Part shown: positions 1-10,595 of the stretch, piece after piece
Position numbering within the stretch: position 1 is the stretch's first letter
How the letters are laid out: every line of letters begins with the position of its first letter
Notes under the pieces: generated by a model
What the model was told of the DNA's origin: nothing
The model's database searches: none
What the model saw: the letters and a program-made list of their open reading frames with translations, nothing else
Made by a program: the position numbers and the translations under genes
Source: Ryuthela nishihirai
Taxonomy: Eukaryota; Arthropoda; Arachnida; Araneae; Heptathelidae
Direction of reading: 5' to 3'
DNA: 64,000 nt
NCBI GenBank assembly: GCA_038380435.1
Contig: JAWZYU010000005.1
Coordinates: forward strand, 36,912,001-36,976,000

Positions 1-737
1 AACGGTTAGATGAGCTCCGGGACGTAAAAAGTGTTCAAACTGAAGTTGAAATTTGCAGAAAAAAAATTCTTGAGCTGGACTATCAATTGTAGCATAGCAT
101 GTGTCTACAGTTTCTGCTACTGTTTTTTTTTAAATTTGAATTTTCAACTTGTCTGCATTTTCTAAGTTTATATAATCGGATGTGAGCAGTCTTTGGAAAA
201 CAAGCGAAATAGGAGATGTTAAATAAACCATCTCCTCAACTTGTTAAGGAGATGTAAATCGTAACCTTTTAAAAATGATCAGCGAGTTGGAAATTTTTTT
301 AAATTTAGGGTAAACTGCAGAAATAATTTTAACAGGTAAGAAAATTTAAATGTTTTTAGTGATCACTATCTTTATAGTTTCGGTTATATTATCCACAGCA
401 CTATAGTTGGCTGGTTATTTGGAGTTCTATGGGGCACGAGCAACTATGGCTATGGTGCACCAAACGGGTTGAGGTTAAGGTTGCGTGGGTCTATAAAATC
501 AGAGGTCAGCAAACAGGCCCATTGTCGCCATGTTTCTGCTCGGTGTTTAAGGGTAAGGAACATACTGTATTTCAATTAAAATTTGATTAAATGAAATATT
601 ATTCTGAAAAAATACTTTCTCATCCTATGAGAATTAGAGTAGTGAGATAATCTTTTAAACACACTCATATTTTCAAAGAGCACAAAAACATGGCCCTTGT
701 CGACTCCATTGATCAACTTCTTACTCTATATGACCTC
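1..737. other. AT-rich stretch, no gene seen
   Basis: No reading frame, RNA gene or repeat family shared with the rest of the window is recognised here. Homopolymer T and A runs are common. Background or very old transposon sequence is the simplest reading. Confidence 0.5.
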
Positions 738-750
738 TATTTAGTTTTAC

Positions 751-1505
751 CTCTGAGAAGCACATTTTGGCATACTATACGCTAAATGGAGAGATCATAA
801 AGACTCCAAAGGCTCAAAGAAGTTTGGAGAAGGGAATCCATTGGACAACTGGTAGGAGACAGATGGCAGCCTCCCATGAAGGGACACATGAACGTGCACA
901 AGATATGGCTCTCCTGTAAATTGGAACACGGCTTAACATCCCATCCCCATCCGACGGATGGTTGCGCATCGGAGTTGTTGTTTTGGGTTGTTTTACCTCT
1001 GAGAGGCACTTTTTTGCACACCATGGGCTAAAAGGCCAGGTCACATGGACCCCGAAGGCTCAGAGAAGGTTGGGGGAGGGGACTCACTGGAACAGCTGTT
1101 GGGAGACAGATGGTAGCTTCCCGTCAAGGCCATCTAGCGTGTTCTTTAACGTGCACAGGGTATGGCTCTCCCGCACACGGGGCCACGGCTTAACGTCCCA
1201 TCCGACGGACGGCGGCCTTTCCAAGCCCATCGGTGTCCCCTACTGACCGTGGGCAGGGCTGGGCATTTTGCGGAGATAAATCTCAACGCTGACACAGCTG
1301 GGACTCGAACCTGGGAACTACAGATTACGAGCCTGGCGCACTACCGACTGAGTCACCCCCGCCCCTGCGCATCGGAGTCTCCTTTCTTACCGAGGGCATG
1401 GTAAGGGTAAGCGGAGATAAATCTCAATGCCGGTACAGTTGGACTCGAACCTGGAACCTGCAGATTACGAGCTTGGTGCTCCACCGACTGAGCCACCCCT
1501 TGCCC
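751..1505 (-). mobile_element. SINE-A, older copy split by a younger SINE-A
   Basis: The 3' part (751-974, from a diverged TTTTACCTCTGAG tail motif to the middle domain) and the tRNA-like head (1378-1505) are separated by an inserted copy of the same family. The head keeps a box-B complement near 1441 but is diverged. The older copy lacks the terminal CAACCC tail. The order of events is clear because the inserted copy is flanked by a duplication of this copy's own sequence. Confidence 0.85.
975..1365 (-). mobile_element. SINE-A, full length, inserted in another SINE-A
   Basis: Reference description of the family on the reverse strand. It has a G/C-rich leader, a tRNA-like head with box A (TGGCTCAGTCGG) and box B (GGTTCGAGTCC), and a linker (GATTTATCTCCGC). 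A conserved middle follows, with GGATGGGACGTTAAG and CACGTTAAAGAACACGC, then a 3' tail GGTAAAACAACCCAA. There is no poly(A). A perfect 12-bp TSD, TGCGCATCGGAG, lies at 963-974 and 1366-1377. The head is typical of pol III-transcribed tRNA-derived SINEs. The ACGTTAAAGAAC-type middle resembles the deeply conserved SINE domains described in other invertebrates, but that is from memory and unverified. Peptides translated from this element recur throughout the window and are not genes. Confidence 0.93.
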
Positions 1506-2081
1506 TTGGCTATTACATGGAAGAAACCAAGATTTTTTTAACAGAATAGTCTTGCGAACGTTACCAGTAAACTTTCGAGACCTACCCTCATTTCATTTAC
1601 CTATCTCTCTCACTTTTCTTCCACGAAAACATTTTAGTACACTACTAATTAAATATTTCCGTTAAGTGCAATGAAACTGTAGATGCGATTTGTTTTCGCA
1701 CTGAATAATTAAATAATTTATATGCATCAAGCCCGTAACCAGAGGCTGGAAGGGGACGCTGACTTCCACTCTCAGGTCCCAACTTGTCCAATCCATGGGT
1801 GCCCTCTCTGGGAAGCTCTTTGATTTGAATTCGTGAATTCTTAACTTTTGCAACTTTATAATACAAGGATTCATTTACATTCGGGATGTTGACGTAAGCA
1901 TTTGCAACTGTAATAGGGTCGGGGTTCAGTTCTTATGCTTATAAGAATTCTTTGGTCAGCCAACCCCTACAAATATCAAAGCCCTCCGTTTCTTTCAATT
2001 GTCTCAATTGAGACTTTTGATTATTATCTATGGATTATTATCTATGGGCTTTTGATTATTATATTATATATCATTATTAAT
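1506..2081. other. unassigned, AT-rich
   Basis: No supported gene. Short direct repeats of TGATTATTATCTATGG occur around 2018-2060, just before the next SINE. Confidence 0.5.
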
Positions 2082-2851
2082 GGGGCGATTATACTCAGAC
2101 GGTAGTGCGCCGGATTCGTAATCTACAATTACCCAGGTTCAAGCTCCTCCTGTGCTAGCGTTGAGATTTATCTGAACGCTGGCCCTGGCGGAGCTCATTC
2201 TTTGCCCTGCCTTGGAAAGGCAGCCGTACGTTGGGTGGGACATAAAGCCGTAGCTCTGTGTGCAGGAAAGTCATACCTTGTGCACGTTAAGGAACAAGCT
2301 GGATGACCTTAACGTGAGGCTACCATCTTCCTCCTAACAGTCGGTAGCGCGCCAGGCTCATGATCTGCAGTTCCCAGGTTCGAGTCCCAGCTGGGTCAGC
2401 GTTGAGATTTATCTCCGCAATAATTCCACGTCCTGCTCACAGTCAGTAGGGGACATCGATGGGCTTGGAAAGACCGCCGTCGGTCGGATGGGACGTTAAG
2501 CCGTGGCTCCGTGTGCGGGAGAGCCATACTGTGTGCATGTTAAAGAACACGCTGAATAGCCTTGATGGGAGGCTACCTACCATCTGTCTCCCAACAGCTG
2601 TTCCAGTGGGTCCCCTCCCCCAACCTTCTCTGAACCTTCGGGGTCCTTGTGACCTGGCCATTTAGCCCATTGTGTGCAAAAAAGTGCCGTTCAGAGGTAA
2701 AACAACCCAACCCAAATCCTCCTAACAGCTGTTAATTAGGTCCCCTCTGACAACCTTCTCTGAGACCCGGGGCTTTCAAAGTCTTTGTGACCTTGCCATT
2801 TAGCCAATTTGGGGGAAAAAAGAGCTTCTCAGAAGTAAAACAACACAACCC
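2082..2851 (+). mobile_element. SINE-A, older copy split by a younger SINE-A
   Basis: The head and middle (2082-2340) and the 3' tail (2717-2851, ending AAACAACACAACCC) belong to one diverged copy on the plus strand. They are interrupted in the segment that precedes the AACAGCTGTT motif. Box B is degraded to GGTTCAAGCTC. Confidence 0.85.
2341..2716 (+). mobile_element. SINE-A inserted in SINE-A
   Basis: A perfect 12-bp TSD, TCCTCCTAACAG, flanks it (2329-2340 and 2717-2728). The copy starts inside box A (TCGGTAGCGCGCC), so it is slightly 5'-truncated. It runs to AACAACCCAACCC at its 3' end, in the same orientation as its host copy. Confidence 0.93.
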
Positions 2852-3693
2852 TTGATTATAACAATCTATATTAATTATAACTTTGCAAGCGAAACATATT
2901 TTAATAGAAAATCTAAATAGAAATTTACCCTTTGTTAGAACCTGATATCTTTAACAACGAAAATAGGAAACCATCAAACTTTACTAAGAGGATGGAAATT
3001 GTCGAAACATTCTATTCCACCTTCGGTTCAGTCGCGATAAGAAGTGAAATTAAAAAAAAGAACCACCGAACAAATAATTCCAAACAACTTAGTCGTTAGA
3101 GACTATTTATAATGAAAGCTATTTGGCATTTCATCAAAACTTTTTCAATTCGAAACATCTGCATAAAGTCGTTACTCGTAATTTGTTTCCGTTACAGAAA
3201 CGTTTTCGAAAGAAATACTGGGAGAGTAGATGTCGGAATCCAGATATTAAATTCTGTAGACTATCACCTTTTTTTCACTACGATACTTAACGGAAAAAAG
3301 TATTATTTGAACACTATTTGTAAGCACCTATTTCTTTAAACTGCGAGTTTCTTTCGACTGGATGCATTCTCTTGGAGTCTTTTTTATGATAAAGTTTTGT
3401 TACCCTAAGGAATGGTGTTAACATAATCCAGGAAAGAATACATTTAGCAAATGGATGAAATTGAAAGCAGGTGACGTCCGAAGGAATTTCTCCAAAGGCG
3501 AGAGGGTGAGTCGGACAAAAATTTTTGAAGGAGCGCCACGTCTTTATTTTTTTAGTTAATGGGTGGCTTCTTAGAATTCATGTAATCGTATTTAATAAAG
3601 TTTTTATTAAATGCATTTGTTCCGAAAATTATCCCCCCTCTCCCGCCATAGATCCGGCCCTGCTTGTTACGCTTCTTTTTTCAATTGTTGAAA
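2852..3693. other. unassigned; contains one copy of a dispersed ~85-bp repeat
   Basis: No convincing gene; the 75-codon frame at 3112-3339 has no recognisable domain. The stretch 3385-3470 (GATAAAGTTTTGTTACC then GGTGTTAACATAATCCAGG) recurs in the same orientation at 5693-5775. A few lines later, AATTTCTCCAAAG (3485-3497) also occurs in the foldback at 4087-4099. Confidence 0.5.
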
Positions 3694-4062
3694 CCTCTGA
3701 GTGGCACTTTTTTGCACACCATGGACTAAATGGACAGGTCACAAGGACCCCGAAGGCTTAGAGAAGGTTGGAGGAGGGGACCCACTGGAACAGCTGTTGG
3801 GAGACAGATGCTAGCCTCCCGTCAACGCCATCCAGCGTCTTCTTTAAGGTGCACGGTGTATGGCTCTTCCACACACGGGCCACGGTTTAACGTCCCATCC
3901 GACGGAAGTCAACCCTTCCAAGCTCATCGGTGTCCCCTACTGACCGTGGGCAGAGCGGGGAATTTTTCGGAGATAAATCTCAACGCTGACCTAGCTGGGA
4001 CTTGAACCTGGGAACCACAGATTACGATCCTGGCGCGCTACTGACTGAGCCATCCCCGCCCC
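3694..4062 (-). mobile_element. SINE-A with TSD
   Basis: A nearly perfect 12-bp TSD (CAATTGTTGAAA at 3682-3693, CAATCGTTGAAA at 4063-4074) bounds a copy whose 3' tail stops at ACCTCTGAG, without the usual CAACCC end. The insertion lies at the very edge of the foldback repeat at 4068-4323. Confidence 0.88.
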
Positions 4063-4067
4063 CAATC

Positions 4068-4323
4068 GTTGAAAGCATTCTTGAAATTTCTCCAAAGTTC
4101 TCTCTTTGAGATGGTCAGTCATATTCTTTTGGATGGTATGAAATCACTTCCCTTTTATCTTTAACTTCGGAAATATAAAGAAGGCAGTCGGCGAAGTGTA
4201 TGTGAGGAGGATCTCTTTAACCCCTCTTTGCGAAAGAAATCTTCGAGCAATTAAAGCCTCCTAAAGAATGTGATTGATCATATCAAGGAGATATCTTTGA
4301 AGAAATTTCAAGAATGCTTTCAG
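4068..4323. repeat. foldback repeat, arms about 85 bp
   Basis: The left end GTTGAAAGCATTCTTGAAAT reappears inverted at 4293-4322. Inner stretches also pair: ATGGTCAGTCATATTCTTTT against the complement of AAAGAATGTGATTGATCATA. It is probably a small non-autonomous DNA transposon. No TSD was identified, because a SINE sits at the left edge. Confidence 0.65.
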
Positions 4324-4612
4324 AGAGATGTAACAAATGTATAGAGTCCCATGGTAACCATTTCGAATGATTTTCATAATAAATTCTTTTTGTCGACATT
4401 TGTTTCAGCATTTTTGTCTTATTACTTTTCAGAAGCCCTGTGCATTAATCAGTCTTTAGAGAGAGATCCCGAAGCAATAACTAAATGTGAATTGATTGAC
4501 TGGTCTGTTTGAAAAATCGGAAGTAATGAATTGGGCTTTAGTATTTGGCTGTTATTTAATATCGCTGCTCTTGATTAAAATTTTTGATTCAATTTCTAAG
4601 CTTATGTTTTCG
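4324..4612. other. unassigned spacer
   Basis: Nothing recognisable lies between two foldback elements. A frame running from 4496 into the next element has no domain. Confidence 0.4.
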
Positions 4613-5135
4613 TACAGTCGCTCAAAAAAGTATCCGAACACTTTGGTTGATTACAGAATTCAGAAAAAATATCTGGCAACGATTTTTTTAGAAATTAATG
4701 ATCTGGCAACCTTCGTGTCACGTGACACGAAGGGTGCCAGATCACTAATTTCTAAAAAACATCGTTGCCAGATATTTTTTTTCTGAATTTTGTAATCAAC
4801 CATAGTGTTCGGATACTTTTTTGAGCCACTGTAGGTGGTCATATTATTTTGATACTAGATCGTGTGGGCTCACTCACGGAAATATTGAGCGTGTGCAGTT
4901 ACCGTTCACAGCAAACTGGAGCGTGTGCAGTAACTGCACACGCTCCAGTTTGCTGCGAACGGTAACTGGAGCGTGTACAGTTGTTGTACACGCTCCAGAT
5001 ATTTTTCCTGAATTCTTTAATCACGTGACACGAAGGTTGCCAGATCACTAATTTCTAAAAAAAAATTGCTGCCAGATATTTTTTCTGAATTCTGTAATCA
5101 ACCATAGTGTTCGGATACTTTTTTGAGCGACTGTA
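4613..5135. mobile_element. FB-1 foldback element, compound copy
   Basis: It starts TACAGTCGCTCAAAAAAG and ends with the exact complement at 5117-5135, within TA dinucleotides. That fits Tc1/mariner-type ends and target. The first 221 bp (4613-4833) form a complete palindrome whose centre is TCGTGTCACGTGACACGA. The rest (4834-5135) is an inverted version of one 300-bp unit of the array at 22367-24083, with nested hairpins built on GGAGCGTGTGCAGT. There is no transposase. Peptides translated from it (KKYPNT..DYRIQKK) are artefacts of the repeat. Confidence 0.88.
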
Positions 5136-5690
5136 CCTTTGCAAAGCCTTTAAAAAGATCCACCGAGTCGATTTTGAAATAATGGAAGAAATGTAATGTT
5201 GCTAATATTAATGCAATTTCAGATTACGACTAGCACTTGAAAATCAAAATACTTTGGAATAGGGCAAAGGTTTGAAAAGGTTCATTTAATCCATTTTTGA
5301 AATAACGGGCAAAATCGAATGACGACGGAGGGTTAAAAAGTAGAATCAGAGTTTTTAGAGACATTTTCAGCTTGAGGATTAATATTTTTGAAAGAAACTG
5401 GAAACGTGCATGCTCTCTTTGATACCTTGTGTCCTTTGCAAAGTTTTGAAAAGCTTCACTGAGTTCTTTTTGGGGTAATGGGCGATTTCAAATAACGAAG
5501 CAGGAGAAATGGTATTTAACGTTTCAAATTCAGATGGATACTTTTGAATGAAATTCGAAAAGTAAGTATTCCCACCAGTCTTCATGCCTGTCTAAAGTTC
5601 AGATAAGTTTCACGTATCTGATTTTAAAATAAACGACGGAATCAAATGAGGAAGAATTTCGAAAAATCTTCTTTTCGAAAAGTCTTTTTT
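5136..5690. repeat. degenerate tandem repeat, period about 125-170 bp
   Basis: Four diverged segments begin near 5137, 5263, 5433 and 5590. Each has a CTTTGCAAAG or AAAGTT opening, then a GAAAAG..TTCA motif, then a run ending TTTTGAAATAA-CGGG. Identity between segments is low by eye, so the unit boundaries are approximate. Confidence 0.5.
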
Positions 5691-5692
5691 CT

Positions 5693-5775
5693 GATAAAGT
5701 TTTGTTACCATAAAACTGGTGTTAACATAATCCAGGAAAGAATACATTTCACAAATGGATGAAATGAAAGCAGTG
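5693..5775 (+). repeat. second copy of the ~85-bp dispersed repeat
   Basis: It matches 3385-3470 with scattered differences (GATAAAGTTTTGTTACC, GGTGTTAACATAATCCAGG, AAATGGATGAAAT). Both copies are on the plus strand, 2.3 kb apart. Confidence 0.75.
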
Positions 5776-6420
5776 CTGTAGCAGACCTAGTAGACAACAG
5801 AAAAGATTTTATCCTACTGGATAATAACTTTAAAAGATTTTGTGTGGGGTCTGCCAGAAATTTCTTAAGAATTAGGAAGAGCATAGTGATGGGGGATTAG
5901 TGATTGTGTTACGTTGCATTACAAGTTGAGGGATGGTTGGAGATGGTGTTACGTAACACTAAAATGCTATACCTATTTTTATAATTAGCAGTTATTTTCA
6001 TTTTTCGATGATAAAAAATAGATATTTGATTACATGCCCACTTATCATCACTTTTTGCTGAATTGAATTTTGAAAGTATTAGCTATATTTGATAAATGAA
6101 TGGCTCTCTGCGCTGGTAATATTATCCATGAAATTTCGGTTTCTGCTACTATTTCTAATATTTTTCGTCTAAATTAATATTAACATTTTAAATTTGTCAT
6201 AAAACGATTATATTTAATAATGTAAGAATAAAATAAGCGATTTGCCAGATGCATTTCTCTATAAATGTCTTATGATGCCTCAGAGAAATTTCCCCCCCCC
6301 CCCCAAATTGGGCTCGCGCTCAATAACTTAGGGATTGGGAGGATGCAGGATCGAAAGCATTTTAAATATTATTTAAATTTTTAAACACTAAATCACTTAC
6401 GCTTTTTGATACTAAGATTA
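5776..6420. other. unassigned; poly-C tract
   Basis: No gene is seen. A run of 14 C lies at 6291-6304. The remainder is AT-rich single-copy-looking sequence. Confidence 0.5.
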
Positions 6421-6885
6421 ATTGTGAAAAAGGATAGGCTGTTTCTTAAACATACGAAAAGTAATAGGGATAAAAAGGATAGTGTTGTTTCTTCAACATG
6501 GGAAAAGGAATAGGATATAGAAAAAAAAGATAAGGTTGTTTCTTAAACACAGGAAAGTAATAGGATACAGAAAAAGAATAGGGTTGTTTTTTAAACATAG
6601 AAAAAGGAATAGGATACAGAAAAAGATAGGTGTTTCTTAAACATAGGAAAAGGAATAGGATACAGAAAAAGATAGGTGTTTCTTAAACATAGGAAAAGGA
6701 ATAGGTGTTTCTTAAAAAATAGGAAAAGGAATAGGATATAGAAAAATGGATAGGGCTGTTTCTTAAATATAGGAAAACGATAGATGTTTCTTAAACATAA
6801 GAAAAGGAATAGGATATAGAAAAAAAGAACAGGATATTTCTTAAACATAGGAAAAAGAATAGGATAAAGAAAAAGGATGGGGTTG
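6421..6885. repeat. minisatellite, unit about 45 bp
   Basis: Irregular tandem copies of a unit built from GGAAAAGGAATAGGATA, CAGAAAAAGATAGG and TGTTTCTTAAACAT. Unit length varies through partial duplications of the GGAATAGG motif. The strand asymmetry (purine-rich plus strand) makes the reverse frames read as F/L/Y-rich peptides, which are not a membrane protein. Confidence 0.88.
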
Positions 6886-7493
6886 TTTCTCTTACAAAAT
6901 TCTGAAATATCTTAAACCATTTCTTTTACTATTTCCTGGCAATTATTAGATAAAAAAAATCATTTTCATATTCATTGCGTACATCTTTTGAGTCTTAGCT
7001 AATGTCGAAGATTATTTTACTAATCCATTAAGAAGGTTATCACTGAAATCCTTAAAGCAAATTAGTACTTCGATGTGTTTTATCATTCATAATAATTAAA
7101 TGACAGGAATATCCGAAGTCAGGCGCGTACCCGTGATTTTTGATTGGAAGGGAGGGGAATTACCGAGTTTTTCAAAATTATCTCATCTAAATTCAAATTG
7201 ACGATAATTTCAATATTAAAAGCACAAGTCATATATTTACATATTTTTGAATAAATAAAAATGTATTCGCATCATATAAAAATAAAACCTTAACGATCTA
7301 GAAAATTTGCCATGGAGGTATAAATTTTTTTTTGAAACTGCTATATAATTTTAATATTGATAGTTGCAATGTTATCATAAAATTAACAAAAATAAAATAC
7401 AGTCTGGATGTAAAGGAAAAAAATAATTAAAATTTAACATAATCGTTAAATTCTAAATTCAATTTTGTTTCTTTTGTAGTTTATTTAAAACCT
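6886..7493. other. AT-rich, no gene seen
   Basis: No repeat family or reading frame is supported. Long A and T runs dominate. Confidence 0.5.
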
Positions 7494-7504
7494 CATGTGA
7501 AGTG

Positions 7505-7889
7505 TTGGGTTGTTTTACCTCTCAGCGGCACTTTTTTTGCACACCATGGGCTAAATGGCCAGGTCACATGGACCCCGAAGGCTCAGAGAAGGTTGGGGGA
7601 GGGGACCCACTGGAACAGCTGTTGGGAGACAGATGGTATCCTCCCGTCAAGGACATCCAGCGTGTTCTTTAACGTGCACAGGGTATGGCTCTCCCACACA
7701 CGGGGCCACGGCTTAACGTCCCATCCGACGGACGGCGGCCTTTCCAAGCCCATCGGTGTCCCCTACTGACCGTGGGCAGGGCGGGTAATTTTGCGGAGAT
7801 AAATCTCAACGTTGACCCAGCTGGGACTCGAACCTGGGAACTACAGATTACGAGCCTGGCGCGCTACCGACTGAGCCACCCCCGCCCCC
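7505..7889 (-). mobile_element. SINE-A, full length with TSD
   Basis: A perfect 11-bp TSD, CATGTGAAGTG (7494-7504 and 7890-7900), fixes the length at 385 bp. Boxes A and B are intact, so this is among the best-preserved copies. It lies just outside the foldback element FB-2. Confidence 0.95.
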
Positions 7890-7919
7890 CATGTGAAGTG
7901 ACTTCACTGTTGCTATATA

Positions 7920-8506
7920 CAGGGTGATTGTAAACTCTTTCAACAAAAAAAGAGGGGTGATAGTACACATCAAGACGACCAATTTTTGCAATGGAATCTA
8001 GGGTCGCATTCCACACCTTCCGCCAGAAAAGAGTACTTTCGAAAACCGCCACGCATGCACAAGCATTTACAACCTGTGAATGAAAATCACAATACGACGA
8101 TACGGAAATCTCTCACGGTACAATCTTTGTGCTTCACGTCTATTACCACCTACTTGGCAGTACATCAGATGCATTCGGCCAATTCCTCGTATGTGTAGTC
8201 TTCCATGTCCTTCACGAATACGTCACTTATCATGTGACGTAATCACGGTAATGTCGATGAACGGGTTCGGCTGCGTTTTTAAATGTTTGTTCTTAATCGT
8301 CTACGCACTTGCTCAGAACACCTGACTTGCATCTTGCGATTTTCATGCACCGGTTGTAAATACTTGTGCATGCGTGGCGTTTTTTGAAAGTACTCTTTTC
8401 TGGCGGAAGGAGTGGAATGCGACCCTAGGTTCCATTGCAAAAATTGTTTGTCTTGATGTGTACTATAACCCCTCTTTTTGTGTTGAAAGAGTTTACAATC
8501 ACCCTG
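7920..8506. mobile_element. FB-2, non-autonomous element with ~175-bp terminal inverted repeats
   Basis: The left terminus CAGGGTGATTGTAAACTC is mirrored exactly at 8489-8506, and the arms match at well over 90 percent by eye for about 175 bp. TA (or TATA) flanks both ends (7916-7919, 8507-8510). CAGGGTG termini with a TA target suggest the mariner/Tc1 superfamily. The unique centre (about 8100-8330) has no transposase. Length is 587 bp. Confidence 0.85.
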
Positions 8507-8552
8507 TATATGTTCAGAAGTGCCAACGCATTCATTCGGTTTTCTACCTCGG

Positions 8553-8939
8553 GTTGTGGGTTGTTTTACCTCTGAGCGGCACTTTTTTGCACACCATGGG
8601 CTAAATGGCCAGGTCACATGGACCCCAAAGGCTCAGAGAAGGTTGGGGGAGGGGACCCACTGGAACAGCTGTTGGGAGACAGATGGTAACCTCCCGTCAA
8701 GGTCATCCAGCGTGTTCTTTAACGTGCACAGGGTATGGCTCTCCCGCACACGGGACCACGGCTTAACGTCCCATCCGACGGACGGCGGCCTTTCCAAGCC
8801 CATCGGTGTCCCCTACTGACAGTGGGCAGGGCGGGGAATTTTGCGGAGATAAATCTCAACGCTGACCCAGCTGGGACTCGAACCTGGGAACTACAGATTA
8901 CGAGCCTGGCGCGCTACCGACTGAGCCACCCCCGCCCCT
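8553..8939 (-). mobile_element. SINE-A, full length
   Basis: Imperfect TSD (TTCTACCTCGG at 8542-8552, TCCTACCTCGG at 8940-8950). It has the same orientation as the copy on the other side of FB-2. The flanks differ, so the pair are independent insertions and not a duplication. Confidence 0.92.
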
Positions 8940-8950
8940 TCCTACCTCGG

Positions 8951-9844
8951 TGTTTGTGTTTTTTTTTACCCTCCGTAATGATCTGCAAAGATGAAAGATC
9001 ACAGATCACTTTATACAATGCCAGGCCATGGGTTACTTCAAGCTGCTTCCCTTAAGCCATTGTGAAGTGGTTAAACGAATCGACTAATGCCGAAGTGGAG
9101 ACCAATATGGGCGTAATAATGTGCTGAAAGGGACGCGCGTCGCATAGGCCTGTGCATCTTGTAGGGTGTAGAATTCGATGGTTTTTTGCATTTTGATTTC
9201 AGCTAGGAAGAGGGAGGAGCAGGCCTTGATTGTCAACTAGATCCTTTATTTCCAGAGATTCCACAAACTCTATATCATTTTCACTAAAATTACTCTGCTT
9301 CGAGTATGTTTAGCTTTTCCTTCATATTTTTGCCTCCTTTTTCGACTACAAGCCCTAACTAAATTCTAAAACGTGTTCAGACTGATTTAGTTTAGAAGAA
9401 TCTCGAACATCTGCTATATTGTAAAAGTGTAGAGAACTGAATAATATCACAGAAAAGAAACAACTACATTTAGAAGACAACTTAATGTTAAGAGAACATC
9501 GGCCCTCCCCCCCACGTAAGAACGCTGTGCCTAGGGCCCCCTGAAACCTTAAGAAGCCCGACAACTCCCATCCCTTCCTTTGGGCATGCCTCTGTCCCAA
9601 GCTTACTCTATGAAAAGCTACCTTGCATCATCTTAAATGCTAAGTCATTCTACTAAGTACATTAGGTGGAGCATTCCAATGCGATGACGCTGAAGCGCAC
9701 GTTTCACCCTTTGAAACTCGAAGCTGCGTGCAATATGGAGATGCAGGGTGCAGACACTCAGTCGTCTTCCGTTTCGCCCACGAATATTTTAACGGACTGG
9801 CTACTTCGTTTCTACCAATCTTTAGGAATGTGAAGGACTCTGTA
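8951..9844. other. unassigned stretch
   Basis: No repeat shared with the window and no recognisable protein. Frames of 81-88 codons on the minus strand (9355-9600, 9640-9906) show no motif, and the second runs through a MITE. It is more GC-balanced than its surroundings and could be unique sequence. Confidence 0.45.
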
Positions 9845-9924
9845 TTAACCCATTTCTTCCCAAGTGTTGCGTAAACGCAACACTTCGTATTGCGTGTACG
9901 CAACACTGGGAAGAAATGGGTTAA
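9845..9924. mobile_element. 80-bp palindromic MITE with TTAA ends (piggyBac-like)
   Basis: TTAA at 9845-9848 and 9921-9924 bounds a hairpin with arms CCCATTTCTTCCCA and TGGGAAGAAATGGG. Next to these, GTGTTGCGT pairs with ACGCAACAC. TTAA target duplication with CCC-starting inverted repeats is the signature of piggyBac elements. The internal sequence adds further small palindromes around GCGTAAACGC and GCGTGTACGC. Confidence 0.75.
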
Positions 9925-10022
9925 AGGGTTAAATATTTAATATTTTAAAGCTGAAACCAGAGTAACAAGTTTTTACTTCAAGTAATCTGTTGGAGAATAG
10001 TTTTTGTTTCTTTCCACCAGTG

Positions 10023-10408
10023 GGTTGGGTTGTTTTACCTCTGAGCGGCACTCTTTTTGCACACAATGGGCTAAATGGCCAGGTCACATGAACCCCGAAG
10101 GCTCAGAGAAGGTTGGAGGAGGGGACCCACTGGAACTGCTGTTGGGAGACAGATGGTAACCTCCCATCAAGGCCATCCAGCGTGTTCTTTAACGTGCACA
10201 TGGTATGACTCTCCCGCATACGGCGCCACAGCTTAACATCCCATCCGACAGACGGTGGCATTTCCATGCCCATCGGTGTCCCCTACTGACCGTGGGCAGG
10301 GCGGGGAAATTTGCGGAGATAAATCTCAACGCTGTCCCAGCTGGGACTCGAACCTGGGAATTACAGATTACGAGCCTGGAGCGCTACCGACTGAGCCACC
10401 CCCGCCCC
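10023..10408 (-). mobile_element. SINE-A, full length with TSD
   Basis: A perfect 11-bp TSD, TTCCACCAGTG (10012-10022 and 10409-10419), gives 386 bp. Both pol III boxes are preserved. Confidence 0.95.
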
Positions 10409-10595
10409 TTCCACCAGTGGCATAACCTTTTCGTGCCGACCCCAAAAGATTCAAATATGGGACACCAATGTAATATTTTTCTTAACGTTAGATGATGTAG
10501 AATAATCATTTATATGCAAATGTGAAGGAGGCGATAATTGCATTTGATTTATTCATATTTAGTTGTTTACCGTTATTGATCTCTTTTCCATTATA

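Noticed and set aside
1285..1365. A tRNA gene at each SINE-A head
   Set aside because: Boxes A and B are present, but the sequence continues into the SINE body without an acceptor stem, so these are tRNA-derived SINE heads.
6591..6848. Minus-strand F/L/Y-rich 85-codon frame
   Set aside because: Read-through of the A/G-rich minisatellite; not a transmembrane protein.
7497..7927. Recurrent 76-106-codon frames containing GCFTSERHFFAHHGLNGQV or PSDGRRPFQAHRCPLLTVGR
   Set aside because: They are translations of SINE-A and occur at every copy on whichever strand the SINE lies. Pol III SINEs are not protein-coding.
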